Shown here: positions 26,368 to 35,608 of the stretch, in pieces | How the letters are laid out: each line of letters begins with the position of its first letter | How positions within the stretch are numbered: the first letter of the stretch is position 1 | Assembly (NCBI GenBank): GCA_050692055.1 | Contig: JBOGTC010000013.1 | Coordinates: 1-64,000 of the forward strand | Direction of reading: 5' to 3' | DNA from: JBOGTC01 sp050692055 | GTDB taxonomy: Bacteria > Chloroflexota > Limnocylindria > QHBO01 | Length of the DNA stretch: 64,000 nucleotides | Translations under genes and position numbers: made by a program | The notes under the pieces: model-generated | Told to the model about the DNA's origin: nothing | Databases searched by the model: none | Seen by the model: the letters and a program-made list of their open reading frames with translations, nothing else

Positions 26368-27483
26368 TCAATGGTGCGACGCGAGCAAGTCCGCATAGAC
26401 CCGTTCGGTCGCCTCGATGAAGGCTGCCATCGAATAACGCTCCGCGACCAGTCGGCGGCCGCGCTCACCCATGGCGGCTGTGACGCGCGGCTGCCCCAAG
26501 AGGTGCTTGATTGCATCCGCCAGGCGCTCGCTGTCGGCGGGCGGGACGAGCAGGCCGTGCTCGCCCGTCGTCACGATCTCCGGAATCCCGCCAACGCTGC
26601 TGGCCACCACCGGGCGACCATGCACGAGTGACTCGAGCAGGACGATGCCGAACTCCTCCTGCAATGACGGCAAGACGGTGAATTGGCAGAGCGCGATGAG
26701 ATCGGAGACGTCATTCCTCGCTCCCAGGAACTTGACGTGCCCTGACAGTCCGAGCTGCCGGGTTCGCTCCTCAAGCTCGGCCCGATCCTCGCCATCCCCG
26801 ATGAGCAGGAGGCAGACGTCAGGGTGGGTGCTCGTGACCGAAGCCAGGGCCTCGAGGAGATACCGCTGGCCCTTTCTCTTCCGCAGGCGGGCGACACACC
26901 CGATGAGCGGCGTCTCGGAGCCGATCCCGAGCTCGTCGAGCAACGCCCTGCGCTGTACCGCGGTGAGCTCAACAGGCATCTCCATCCCCATGGGGATCAC
27001 TCGTATCCGCCCCGGATCGACGCCGTACCTCTCAATGGCATGTCGCTCGACGGCCTGGCTGAGCACGATGAGGCGCTCGCCCATGCCTGCCGCAGTGAGT
27101 CGACGCTGATCGTTGCGGATCTCATGGATCGTGGATACCAGGCGCGTCCCGGTCAGCCGCGCCACCAGCCTGCCGATGAGTGCCGCGTAGCGGTGGTGCG
27201 AGTTGATGAGCTGGATGCGCTCCCGACGCACCAGCCGGGCCAGCCGAATGGATGTCGGCACCAGATCCACGACGTTCGGAGTGGAGCGCGACGGCCCGAG
27301 GTAGGGTGAGAGGCGGAAGTCGGTACGCTGCTCCGCGACATCGTGGATCCTTGCATCCCACGCACCGCCGCCGCTGACCACCATCACGCGATGACCGCGC
27401 TCCACCAGCCCCTGGCTCAGGCGGACGATGTACTCAGTCGCTCCACCCACCGGCAGGGATGGGCGAATCTGCAGGATGTTCAT
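26368..27483 (-). CDS. Glycosyltransferase family 4
   Basis: A 371-residue GT-B retaining glycosyltransferase using a nucleotide sugar. The N-terminal acceptor lobe opens RPSLPVGGATEYIVRLSQGL. The donor lobe carries RLRKRKGQRYLLEAL, LLIGDGEDRAELE and the EEFGIVLLESL (E-x7-E) motif near residue 290, then GGIPEIV. It belongs to a minus-strand run with the sulfotransferase upstream (78 bp). The linkage and donor cannot be predicted. Confidence 0.9.
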   Translation of the reverse strand: MNILQIRPSLPVGGATEYIVRLSQGLVERGHRVMVVSGGGAWDARIHDVAEQRTDFRLSPYLGPSRSTPNVVDLVPTSIRLARLVRRERIQLINSHHRYAALIGRLVARLTGTRLVSTIHEIRNDQRRLTAAGMGERLIVLSQAVERHAIERYGVDPGRIRVIPMGMEMPVELTAVQRRALLDELGIGSETPLIGCVARLRKRKGQRYLLEALASVTSTHPDVCLLLIGDGEDRAELEERTRQLGLSGHVKFLGARNDVSDLIALCQFTVLPSLQEEFGIVLLESLVHGRPVVASSVGGIPEIVTTGEHGLLVPPADSERLADAIKHLLGQPRVTAAMGERGRRLVAERYSMAAFIEATERVYADLLASHH

Positions 27484-27561
27484 TGCGTCCTTCGCAGGAT
27501 CGTCCCGGCGGCGCTGGCAGGTACGGTCGCCGTCACTGGCGACCGCGGACAGCTTGCCGGG

Positions 27562-28500
27562 TTATGCCCAGGCGGACAGGTCCAGACCCGTCTGCTCCGC
27601 GAGCCGCCGATTGAGCGGTGCGAACTCCGCGTCCAGCTCCTTCAGCACCCGGACATCATCGTCTGACCTGGCTTGCTGCCCGCGTCGTACGTTCATCGCA
27701 GTGTATGGCCGGGTCAGTGCCTTGCGAAGGGCACGCTTCAGTGAGCTCCTCGGCAAGAGCCGCCCCATCCTCAGTCTGGTTCGCTGCAGCATCTGGAGGC
27801 GGACGTTGTAGGTCTGCTTCTTTCGGGGGAAGTGGTAATCCGCGTAGTACCCCTGGTCGATGCCAAGCGCCGCAGCCACGCTGCGCATGAAAGCCGACTG
27901 ATCTGCCTGCAGAGCCTCGAAGAGGAAGAGATGCAGGTTCTGCGGCGGAAACCTGGACAGCCAGTCGCCCAGGTAGTCACTGTACCGACTGAACTGGATC
28001 CCGTACTCGGACCACGCCTCGCGTTCCACTCGCTCCACCCCGCCTGGAACCGACTGAAATGAACCTGCGCCGGTCCGAAGCATCGACACGAAGTCTCGGA
28101 ATGTCGTGGCCGGGCTGATGATCGCCATGTTGTTGCGGGCGTACTGGTAGAAGGAATACGTGCGTTCCGAGGGCTTGCGAAGCACGAAGACGACCTGGGG
28201 TGCCGGGTCCAGGCTGGAGAGGACCTCCAGGGCGGTTCTACGGTACAGGTACTCGGGCGTGGCTTCGAGGATGACCTGGGCCCGGGCAGGATCGCAATGC
28301 GCGAAGAATGATTCGTAGCCGGCGAGTCCGTGATCCGCGTAGTTACACGCAGGATTGAATAGCGGTGTTCCGCGATCGACCAGGTAGTGGGTCTCCTTCA
28401 CGCTGGCGCCGCATACCTGCGGATGGTCGTTCAGCCACGCAAACAGCGAGGTCGTGCCCGACTTCGGTGCTCCAGCGATCACGACGTTTGGCAGAGTCAT
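27562..28500 (-). CDS. Sulfotransferase, paralogue of the 24409 gene
   Basis: A 312-residue PAPS-dependent sulfotransferase. The PAPS loop is APKSGTTSLFAWL almost at the N-terminus, and the 3'-phosphate motif is VLRKPSERTYSFYQYARNN. The whole chain parallels the 24409 product, down to the C-terminal DAEFAPLNRRLAEQTGLDLS ending (DSEFAPDNRRLAQLTGLDLS there). Relative to that paralogue it lacks the first about 22 residues. The ATG at 28500 lies 16 bp after a propeller-like gene, so surface protein, sulfotransferase and GT4 form one transcription unit. Confidence 0.88.
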   Translation of the reverse strand: MTLPNVVIAGAPKSGTTSLFAWLNDHPQVCGASVKETHYLVDRGTPLFNPACNYADHGLAGYESFFAHCDPARAQVILEATPEYLYRRTALEVLSSLDPAPQVVFVLRKPSERTYSFYQYARNNMAIISPATTFRDFVSMLRTGAGSFQSVPGGVERVEREAWSEYGIQFSRYSDYLGDWLSRFPPQNLHLFLFEALQADQSAFMRSVAAALGIDQGYYADYHFPRKKQTYNVRLQMLQRTRLRMGRLLPRSSLKRALRKALTRPYTAMNVRRGQQARSDDDVRVLKELDAEFAPLNRRLAEQTGLDLSAWA

Positions 28501-28516
28501 ACGGACTGGCTGATTC

Positions 28517-30595
28517 TCACGTTCCGCCCTGGGTCACCACCAGCTGCGGCGGCTGGCTGCCCTCGCTGCTGCTGTACCACGTTGCGGGCTTGGCGGTCCC
28601 GACCAGGACGAAGCTGTAGGTGCCGTCGGCGCCGATGCTGCTGGTCACGTCGAGCTCGACCCAGATCCCGCCGGTCGTGGCGCCGGCGCTGTCGAGCACG
28701 GCCCCGCTGCTGCCCGGGCGCGTGTTCCAGGTGATGGTGGCCTCATCCCAGTCGTTGCTGGCCGCGGCATAGAGGTCACCGCCGCCGGGGCTGGCCTGGA
28801 CCACGAACAGGCGCAGCGTGGCGCTGCTGACCGTGTCGGTCAGTCCGGCGACGCTGAACTTGAGGTAGGAGTCGGAGTTGTTGTCCGGATTGCCATCGCT
28901 GAAGGCGCGCAGGATGGTGTCGTTGCCGTAGTTGGCGTTGGGCGCGGGGCCGCGCACGGTGGCGTCGTCGGTGGGGGTGAAGATCAGCGGCTCGCCGCCA
29001 CCACTGCCGTCGGTGACGGTGATGGTGACGGTGGCGATGTTGCTGTCGTCGGTCCCGTCGTTGGCGGTGTAGGTGAAGGCGTAGTCGCCGCTGAAGCCCG
29101 GCTCGGGGGTGTAGCTGAAGGAGCCATCGGCGTTGAGCGTCACGTCGTCGCCCGGATCGCTGACCTCGGTCGCGGTCAGCGGGTCGCCGTCGGCGTCGGT
29201 GTCGTTGGCCAGCACGCCGGGAGCGGCCACGTTGAGGGTCGTGTCCTGCGGGGTGCTGTAGCTGTCGTCGGCCGCCACCGGCGCGCTGTTGGGCGGCGGC
29301 TCGCCACCTGGATCCTCCACGCCGTTGCAGCCGGCAGTCGTCAGCGCGTTGTGGTGGTGCCAGTAGCGCTCTGCACTGCCGGCCGCCATGACCACCAGCC
29401 CCGTCGTGCTGTTGACGTTCTGCTTGGCGGAGGTGGCGTTGTTCATGGTGTGGGACGCATCGCGCAGGACCGGCTCACCCAGCCCGGCGGGGAAGCTCAT
29501 GCCGTTGCGCGCGGCGTCCATGTTGGTGGTCTTGCAGTAGATGGTCTGCCCCACGCTGTTCGACGTCGGCGAGGTGGCGAACAGGTGGACCAGCCGGTTC
29601 GTCGTGTCGAGCATGACGATGGGCCGGGTGTGATCGTCCTGCTCGGTCCCGAACACCGCGGCATCCCACCAGCCCTCGCTGCGGTCGTAGCGCAGCAGGA
29701 CGACGAGCGGGTCCGGGTTGTTGGAGCGGCTGGTCTTGATGGCGGCGAAGACGCGGTCGCTGTTGGGATCGGCCTGCAGCGACTTGAGGTTGATGTGGTC
29801 ATCGGCGTCACCGCCGGCGCTGCCGTAGGCGACGCTGGCCACCTCCCAGGTCGTGTCGGCGCCGGCATCGAGATGCACGGAGAAGTACATCCGGCTGTCG
29901 GGCTGGTGGCTCCACATGACGCCGATCTTGTTGCCGTCGAAGGCGACGACCGAGGCGATGTCGTCGCTGTTGAGGCCGGTCGCGCCGGTGACCGGCAGCG
30001 TGAACTCGGCGCCCCAGGTCGCATCGTCGGTGGTCGAGCGATTGACCTTGACCTCGCCGCCGGCCTCCCAGGCCGCCCACAGCTGTCCGGTCGAGTCACG
30101 GTCGATGGTCAGCGTCTCGGGGTTGGTACCGGTGATCTGGGCCAGGTGGTTCGCCGTCCCGGCGCCGGCGTCGTTGGTGTAGGTGTCGGTGTCGGCGTTG
30201 TAGCTGAAGCGGAACAGGCGGCCGCCGCCGCTGCCACGGGAGGCCACGTACAGCTTGCCCGTGGCCTGGTGCCAGAGCGTGTCGGCCCGCGAGCCCGCTC
30301 GGGTGTCGATCGGCACGCCGGTGTCGGTCCACTGCTGGGTCGTCGCATTGAGACGATGGATGCGGTGCGCTGCGCCGGCAGGGCTGTACATGACCGCCCA
30401 CCAGTGCCCGTCGTTCCACCACAGCTTGCTCTCCGGCTTCTCGCCGGTCGCGGCGCCGCCAACGCCGGTATTGGAAGGACCCTCCCAGCCGAAGTCGCCG
30501 GTGTCCGCCGCGACGGCGGCGGGCAGCATGTTGAGCGCGACGACCAGCGCCAGGACAAAGACCGGCCGGCACCGCCGGAACAGCGAAGGGCACAT
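28517..30595 (-). CDS. Secreted propeller-like protein with cadherin-like and carbohydrate-binding-like domains
   Basis: A 692-residue fourth member of the Trp-rich family. A signal peptide (VFVLALVVALNMLPAAVAA) is followed by KPESKLWWNDGHWWAVMY, YCKTTNMDA, IGVMWSHQ, DDHINLKSL, DDHTRPIV and RYWHHHNALTTAGC. Next comes a cadherin/Ig-like repeat (APVAADDSYSTPQDTTL, GVLANDTDADGD, FSYTPEPGFSG). Last is a DNRLRE/CBM96-like domain (TDDATVRGPAPNANYG, FSVAGL, TITWNTRPG). The ATG at 30595 sits after a GGGGAG site, and upstream in-frame codons look non-coding. It is probably extracellular and glycan-binding; no SLH anchor is present. Confidence 0.78.
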   Translation of the reverse strand: MCPSLFRRCRPVFVLALVVALNMLPAAVAADTGDFGWEGPSNTGVGGAATGEKPESKLWWNDGHWWAVMYSPAGAAHRIHRLNATTQQWTDTGVPIDTRAGSRADTLWHQATGKLYVASRGSGGGRLFRFSYNADTDTYTNDAGAGTANHLAQITGTNPETLTIDRDSTGQLWAAWEAGGEVKVNRSTTDDATWGAEFTLPVTGATGLNSDDIASVVAFDGNKIGVMWSHQPDSRMYFSVHLDAGADTTWEVASVAYGSAGGDADDHINLKSLQADPNSDRVFAAIKTSRSNNPDPLVVLLRYDRSEGWWDAAVFGTEQDDHTRPIVMLDTTNRLVHLFATSPTSNSVGQTIYCKTTNMDAARNGMSFPAGLGEPVLRDASHTMNNATSAKQNVNSTTGLVVMAAGSAERYWHHHNALTTAGCNGVEDPGGEPPPNSAPVAADDSYSTPQDTTLNVAAPGVLANDTDADGDPLTATEVSDPGDDVTLNADGSFSYTPEPGFSGDYAFTYTANDGTDDSNIATVTITVTDGSGGGEPLIFTPTDDATVRGPAPNANYGNDTILRAFSDGNPDNNSDSYLKFSVAGLTDTVSSATLRLFVVQASPGGGDLYAAASNDWDEATITWNTRPGSSGAVLDSAGATTGGIWVELDVTSSIGADGTYSFVLVGTAKPATWYSSSEGSQPPQLVVTQGGT

Positions 30596-30798
30596 TGGCG
30601 GACATTCTCCCCTATCCTGTCTACCGAGCAAGCGGCGCCGCCCGTCAGCTGCCCGGCGATGCGTCGTGGACGCGACGCTGAGGCCCATTGTACTCGGGCG
30701 GGTCGCGGTGGCGAGGGGTGGACTACCGCGCGAGCAAGGAGCATCGGCGTGCAATGTGAACGACGGCTGAACCGATTGATGCCTTCCCAATCGCCGGC

Positions 30799-32358
30799 AT
30801 GAATCGGTCCGTCGAATCCGAGGAGTCGGCGACCCAACGCCCCAGGCCGGAGGCCAGAACGACCAGGCGGCAGATTCGCGGATCGAGCCTTCTGCTGATC
30901 GGGCGCGGCCTCTCAATGGCGGTCAATTTCGGCGTCCAGATCCTGATCGTCCGCTACTTCTCGAAGCCGGAGTTCGGCGCCTACGCCTACGCCCTCTCCG
31001 TGGTCAATGTGGCTTACACGTTCGTGACCTTCGGTCTGGACCGCGCGGTGACGCGTTTCGTGCCGATCTACGAGGAGCAGGGAGCCTACGCCAAGCTCTT
31101 CGGCACGCTCGCCCTCGCATTCGGCGCGGTCCTCTCGCTGGGAACCCTGGCGCTCATCGCCATCTATGGGCTGCGGGGCTGGATCGAGGATGCCCTCATC
31201 GGCGACCCGCTCGTCCTCAGCGTCCTGGTCGTCCTGATCCTGATGGCGCCCATACGGGCGCTGGGCGACGTCTTCCTGGGGTTGATGGCCGTCTTCGCCA
31301 GCCCGCGCGCGATCTTCTTCCGACGTCACATCCTTCCACCGCTGCTGCGGGCGGTCCTGGTGGGCGTGCTGATTGCCGGCCAGTTCGACGTCGTCTTCTT
31401 TGCCGCCGGTACCGTCGTCACGTCCATCATCGGCTCGCTGGCGTATGTCGTCGTCCTGGCCAACGTGATGCGACGGCGCGGTCTCTTCGGCCGCTTTGAT
31501 CGAGCCAGCTTACGGATTCCGTTTCGCGAGGTGCTCGGCTTCACGGTTCCGCTGCTGACGAGCGACCTCGTGTTCGTCGTCATGCACGCCTCGGACGCGT
31601 TGCTGCTCGGGTATTTTCACAATGCGCAGGCGGTGGCCGAGTTCCGGGTTGTGCAGCCGGCCGCCGACCTCAACGTCCTGGTGATGGGCAGCTTCACGCT
31701 TCTCTTCACGCCAATGGCCGCGCGCCTCTTCGCTCGACACGATCACGCTGGGATCCATGAGCTGTACTGGCGTACTGCAGCGTGGATGGCCATCCTGTCC
31801 CTTCCGATCTTTCTGCTGACCTTCTCACTTGCTGGCGATGTTGTCGTGGCTCTGTACGGGGATCCGTATCAGGCGTCGGGTGTGTACCTCACGCTGCTGG
31901 CGCTGGGCTACTACTTCAATGCCGCGCTGGGGTTCAACGGCCTGACGCTCAAGGTCTTCGGAAAAGTACGCTACGTCGTCATCATCAACCTGGCGGTGGC
32001 GGTCCTCAACGTGGCGCTCAACCTTCTCCTGATTCCGTCGTTCGGGGCGCTCGGAGCAGCCATCGGCACCCTGATCGCCATGGTGGTCCACAATTTCCTC
32101 AAGCAGGCCGGGCTTCAGCTCGTTGCCGGACTGTCCATCTTCGACCCCGAGTATGCACGCCTGTATGCGCTCATCGCCCTCAGCTCGGTTGGGCTACTCG
32201 CGATCCAGCTGCTGCTCCACCCACCCCTCTACATCGGCTTCGTGCTCGCGGCTGGCATATCGCTGGCCGTCACCGTGCTGAACCGGAAGCTGCTCGACGT
32301 GCCGCGGACATTCCCCGAGCTGCTTCGCATCCCGCTGGTGCGCAGGATCTTCGGCTGA
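30799..32358 (+). CDS. Polysaccharide flippase (Wzx/MATE-like)
   Basis: A 519-residue integral membrane protein with about 14 predicted helices. It begins with SSLLLIGRGLSMAVNFGVQI and RYFSKPEFGAYAYALSV, typical of the oligosaccharide flippase family. It would move lipid-linked repeat units across the membrane for polymerisation. The charged N-terminal 25 residues are cytoplasmic. It is followed after 2 bp by a GT4 gene. It is the only flippase seen in the window, matching the single ligase/polymerase and single Wzz-type gene. Confidence 0.9.
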   Translation: MNRSVESEESATQRPRPEARTTRRQIRGSSLLLIGRGLSMAVNFGVQILIVRYFSKPEFGAYAYALSVVNVAYTFVTFGLDRAVTRFVPIYEEQGAYAKLFGTLALAFGAVLSLGTLALIAIYGLRGWIEDALIGDPLVLSVLVVLILMAPIRALGDVFLGLMAVFASPRAIFFRRHILPPLLRAVLVGVLIAGQFDVVFFAAGTVVTSIIGSLAYVVVLANVMRRRGLFGRFDRASLRIPFREVLGFTVPLLTSDLVFVVMHASDALLLGYFHNAQAVAEFRVVQPAADLNVLVMGSFTLLFTPMAARLFARHDHAGIHELYWRTAAWMAILSLPIFLLTFSLAGDVVVALYGDPYQASGVYLTLLALGYYFNAALGFNGLTLKVFGKVRYVVIINLAVAVLNVALNLLLIPSFGALGAAIGTLIAMVVHNFLKQAGLQLVAGLSIFDPEYARLYALIALSSVGLLAIQLLLHPPLYIGFVLAAGISLAVTVLNRKLLDVPRTFPELLRIPLVRRIFG

Positions 32359-32360
32359 TC

Positions 32361-33554
32361 ATGCGCATCCTGTACATCACGGACGCCTTTCCGTGGCCGC
32401 TCACCAGCGGCCACCTTCGGCACTATCACCTGATCAGGGGCTTGTCCCGGCGTCACTCGGTGAGCCTGCTGTCCATTGTTGGCGCTGACTTCGATCACCG
32501 TCGCAGCGATGCGCTGCGACCCTTCGCCGAGCGCATCCATACGTTCCCGACGACGGGACGCCGGCCGCCGACCCAGCTGCGCTCCGCCCTGCCATCTCGT
32601 GCCGTGGCGGCCGCGGAGCAGCTGGCACGCGAGGCGCTGGAGCTCACCAAGGACGGCGGCTTCGACGTCTGCCTCCTGACCGGCAGGCGCGCCTACCCGG
32701 CGCTCTCACGCCTGGCGGACATCCCGTTGGTGGCGGACGTGTGCGACGCAACCTCGAGCCGGATGCGCGGCGCGCTGAGCCACGCCGGCGGCTCCAGCAG
32801 GCCGCTGCTCTATCTGCGGTACCTCTGGGCAAGGCATGCCGAGCGTCAGGTGATCGCACGGGCAGAGCATCTCGTCTTCGCATCGCCGCGGGACCGCGAT
32901 GCGCTGGTCGATCGCAGGACGCGAGGCCACGCCGCGATCGTGCCGAACGGAGTCGACGACGACTATTGGCGTCGGAGCACGACGCGGCTGGGCAGTCACG
33001 AGGTCGTCTTCACGGGCGCGATGAGCTACCCACCGAATGCGGATGCGGCCGTCTACCTGATCCGCGAGATCATGCCCCGGGTTCAACGAGAGGTGCCCGA
33101 GGCGAGCCTGTCGATCGTTGGCCGCGATCCGACACCCGAGCTGGTGGCTGCCGGCAGCCGCCATGGTGCCACCGTGACCGGCTACGTCGACGACATGCGC
33201 CCTCACCTGGAGCGCGCGGCCGTCTTCGCGGCGCCGCTGCGCTTCGGTTCAGGAATCCAGAACAAGCTCCTCGAGGCGATGGCGATGGAGGTGCCGGTGG
33301 TGGCATCACCGCTGGCGGGCGAAGGGCTCACGACCGAGGACGGGGCGTTGCCACCCATCGGCCTGGCCGAGGATGCCGGAGAGTTCGCCCGGCAGCTCGT
33401 GACCCATCTGCGCAGCGATCAGCCCGAACCGAGCCGGCTCGGGCGCGCGTTCGTGCAGCAGCACTTCAGCTGGCCCAGCAGCGTCGAGCGGCTCGAAGCT
33501 GTTCTCAACCGCGCCGGAGCACCAACCGAGCAGCGTTCCAGCAGTCAGCGATGA
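32361..33554 (+). CDS. Glycosyltransferase family 4
   Basis: A 397-residue GT-B glycosyltransferase. It starts MRILYITDAFPWPLTSGHLR, as in EPS-associated group-1 transferases. The donor lobe shows VFTGAMSYPPNADAAVYL, IVGRDPTPEL and the GSGIQNKLLEAM motif. It is a clear paralogue of the 40743 product (HGAMAYAPNIVAAEFL, IVGRDPAPRV, GTGIKTKLLEAM). The gene is 2 bp after the flippase. Its last 50 bases overlap the convergent ATP-grasp gene. Confidence 0.9.
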   Translation: MRILYITDAFPWPLTSGHLRHYHLIRGLSRRHSVSLLSIVGADFDHRRSDALRPFAERIHTFPTTGRRPPTQLRSALPSRAVAAAEQLAREALELTKDGGFDVCLLTGRRAYPALSRLADIPLVADVCDATSSRMRGALSHAGGSSRPLLYLRYLWARHAERQVIARAEHLVFASPRDRDALVDRRTRGHAAIVPNGVDDDYWRRSTTRLGSHEVVFTGAMSYPPNADAAVYLIREIMPRVQREVPEASLSIVGRDPTPELVAAGSRHGATVTGYVDDMRPHLERAAVFAAPLRFGSGIQNKLLEAMAMEVPVVASPLAGEGLTTEDGALPPIGLAEDAGEFARQLVTHLRSDQPEPSRLGRAFVQQHFSWPSSVERLEAVLNRAGAPTEQRSSSQR

Positions 33555-34689
33555 AGGGCACCGGATCGGCCCACGAGAAGACAGCGTCCACCTTGCGGCC
33601 GCGGATGGATCGCCACCAGCCACGGAGACTGAGCTCGCCGCGGCGCCAATGGTGCAGCGCGGCCTGGAGGTCGTGGCGCAGGTAGATCCACTTCACGGTT
33701 CCGTAGCGCTGTTTGAGACGATCCGGCAGTGGCCGCCCCGTGGCATCGCAGTACGCCGCGTACAGCAGCTCCACGCCGCCCGCCTCGGCGATGGCGGACC
33801 TGCCGGTGGGCCGGCCGACGTTGGGCTCGACGATGAAGTGCTCGCCGGTGCGAGCGTCGCGCTTCATCTCCACGTAGCCCAGCCCGCGATAGTGGCACGC
33901 GCGAAAGAGCCGAATCGTCTCGCGCAGCACGACGTCGTTGCGCACCTCCTCGCCCAGACAGCTCGTCCCCGTTTCGGGCGGCCACTGGCGAATCTTGCGT
34001 GCCACGAACGTGACGATGGGCTCCGAACGCGCGTCGAAGTAGCAGTTGCAGGAGTAGAGCTGCTCCTCCCCGCCGGCGATCCACTGCTGAGCCAGCAGGA
34101 CGTCAGTCCAGGCCGAGCAGCGGTCGTAGACCGAGAGCATCTCGGCGGCGTCGTGCACCTTGAAGGCCTTCGCTTTCGTTGCCGCCTGCCAGGCCGGCGT
34201 CTTGAGGGCAGGTTTCATGACGCCCGGGTACCGCATCTCGGCGGCGGCGGCCTCGGCATCCTGCCGGCCGCGCAGTACGAACGTCGCAGGAATGGGCAGT
34301 CCCTGCTGCTGCGCATAGGCCACGAAGCGCACCTTGTCCATCAGCACCTCGACCACCTCGGCATCGGGCAGCAGCACGTGATACCAGTCCGACAGCCGTT
34401 CCCGGCCGCGCGAGATGGTGAGCACGCTGAGATCCGTGCATGGAAAGAGAACGGCTCGCTCGCCGAGGCGTGGCCCGAGACGCTCGAGGGCGCGCAGCAA
34501 GCCCTCGCCCGAGGTTTCCGCCGCGATGATCTCCTCGCATGCCCGCGTTCGCGCGCAGAAGTGGTCGCGCCTGGCGGCGATGCCGACCACCGGGACCTTC
34601 CTGCGGGCCAGGATGCGGGCAGTCTGCAGGCCGGTGATGCAGTCGAGGCCGACGACGACCGCCGCCGGCCGCCCGCGCGTGGCGATCAC
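33505..34689 (-). CDS. ATP-grasp ligase (carboxylate-amine ligase type)
   Basis: A 394-residue ATP-dependent ligase. An N-terminal pre-ATP-grasp Rossmann-like part (AVVVGLDCITGLQTARILA) precedes MDKVRFVAYAQQQGLPIPAT, the lysine strand PGVMKPALK, and the metal site YVEMKRDARTG with FIVEPNVGRPTGRS. Such enzymes activate a carboxylate as acyl phosphate and join it to an amine, or sometimes a hydroxyl. The start is ambiguous: GTG 34689 is taken, while the frame opens to a TTG at 34770 inside the PEP-mutase-like gene. It is last in the 33.5-39.4 kb operon, 19 bp after that gene. The acceptor is unknown. Confidence 0.8.
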   Translation of the reverse strand: MIATRGRPAAVVVGLDCITGLQTARILARRKVPVVGIAARRDHFCARTRACEEIIAAETSGEGLLRALERLGPRLGERAVLFPCTDLSVLTISRGRERLSDWYHVLLPDAEVVEVLMDKVRFVAYAQQQGLPIPATFVLRGRQDAEAAAAEMRYPGVMKPALKTPAWQAATKAKAFKVHDAAEMLSVYDRCSAWTDVLLAQQWIAGGEEQLYSCNCYFDARSEPIVTFVARKIRQWPPETGTSCLGEEVRNDVVLRETIRLFRACHYRGLGYVEMKRDARTGEHFIVEPNVGRPTGRSAIAEAGGVELLYAAYCDATGRPLPDRLKQRYGTVKWIYLRHDLQAALHHWRRGELSLRGWWRSIRGRKVDAVFSWADPVPFIADCWNAARLVLRRG

Positions 34690-34708
34690 AGGCTGTCGAG
34701 TCGCGACG

Positions 34709-35608
34709 CTAGCGCGTCGTCGCGATCTCGTCCTCGAGGGAGATCGCCTCTGACGTGCCAACCAGATCAAAGACGTGGTTCACCGAGGCGATCGAGCCAT
34801 CCACCGAGGCCGCCGTCCGTTCCCGGGCGAGCGTTGCCAGCGTCTCTTCGATCGCCTGGATGGCGGCGCGCATCGGCTGATTGGCGAGGATGACCATCTG
34901 GAAGCCCTTCTCTCGCAGCTGCTCGGCACTGAACGACGGGAAGAGCGTCGGCACGGCGACGAGGGGAGTCTTCCCGAGGCCGCCCCATTGCCCAAGGAAG
35001 CCCTCGATCTCCCCCAACGTCTTGTCGCGGGAATGGATGAGGATCGCATCGGCACCGGCATTGACATAGGCATCGGCACGCTGGCACGCGTCCTCGATGC
35101 CGTGGCCGGCGATGAGCGACTCGATGCGGGCGATGAACACGAAGTCGTCGCTCTGCTGGGCAGACTTCGCGGCTCGGATGCGGCGAGCCTGCTCCTCGAC
35201 CGGGATCAGCTCACGCTTGGACTCTCCCAGGTACAGGCTGTTGCGCTTGGGGAAGAGATTGTCCTCGACGCAGATGGCCGCGATGCCGGCTCGCTCATAC
35301 TCGCGGACCGTGCGGACGACGTTGGAGAATCCGCCGAACCCGTTGTCGCAGTCGGCCACCACCGGCAGATCGGTCGCGGCGTCCATGCGGACGGCAGCCT
35401 CGAGCGCCTCGCTCATGGTGATCAGGTTCAGATCCGGCATCGCGTAGGTCATGGTCGAGACGGCCAGGCCGCTCACCCACACAGCGTCGAAGCCATTAGC
35501 CTCGATCAGCTTCGCGGTCAGGGCGTCATGCGCCCCAACAGCCAGGACCGGCCTCGGTCCCTGCAGCCCGTTGCGCAGCGCCTGCCTCTTGGCGTCAGCC
35601 TTCGTCAC
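34709..35608 (-). CDS. pepM: Phosphoenolpyruvate mutase-like protein (isocitrate lyase superfamily)
   Basis: A 299-residue TIM-barrel protein. It follows PEP mutase along its length: GAHDALTAKLIEANGF, VWVSGLAVS, the Mg-binding ADCDNGFGGFSN (DxD), VEDNLFPKRNS, FIARIESLIAG, and NAGADAILIHS. PEP mutase converts PEP to phosphonopyruvate, the entry to phosphonates. The signature EDKx5NS reads EDNx5NS here. The first Lys is Asn, but the gating-loop Lys and Asn (PKRNS) remain. The usual partner, phosphonopyruvate decarboxylase, is absent; a hydroxyacid dehydrogenase overlaps its start by 4 bp instead. A related C-C lyase or hydrolase activity is the main alternative. Confidence 0.72.
   Translation of the reverse strand: MTKADAKRQALRNGLQGPRPVLAVGAHDALTAKLIEANGFDAVWVSGLAVSTMTYAMPDLNLITMSEALEAAVRMDAATDLPVVADCDNGFGGFSNVVRTVREYERAGIAAICVEDNLFPKRNSLYLGESKRELIPVEEQARRIRAAKSAQQSDDFVFIARIESLIAGHGIEDACQRADAYVNAGADAILIHSRDKTLGEIEGFLGQWGGLGKTPLVAVPTLFPSFSAEQLREKGFQMVILANQPMRAAIQAIEETLATLARERTAASVDGSIASVNHVFDLVGTSEAISLEDEIATTR

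Noticed and set aside
29351..30802. 483-codon plus-strand frame opposite the fourth propeller-like gene
   Set aside because: Antisense shadow of a paralogous, signal-peptide-bearing gene; it would also overlap the divergent promoter region.
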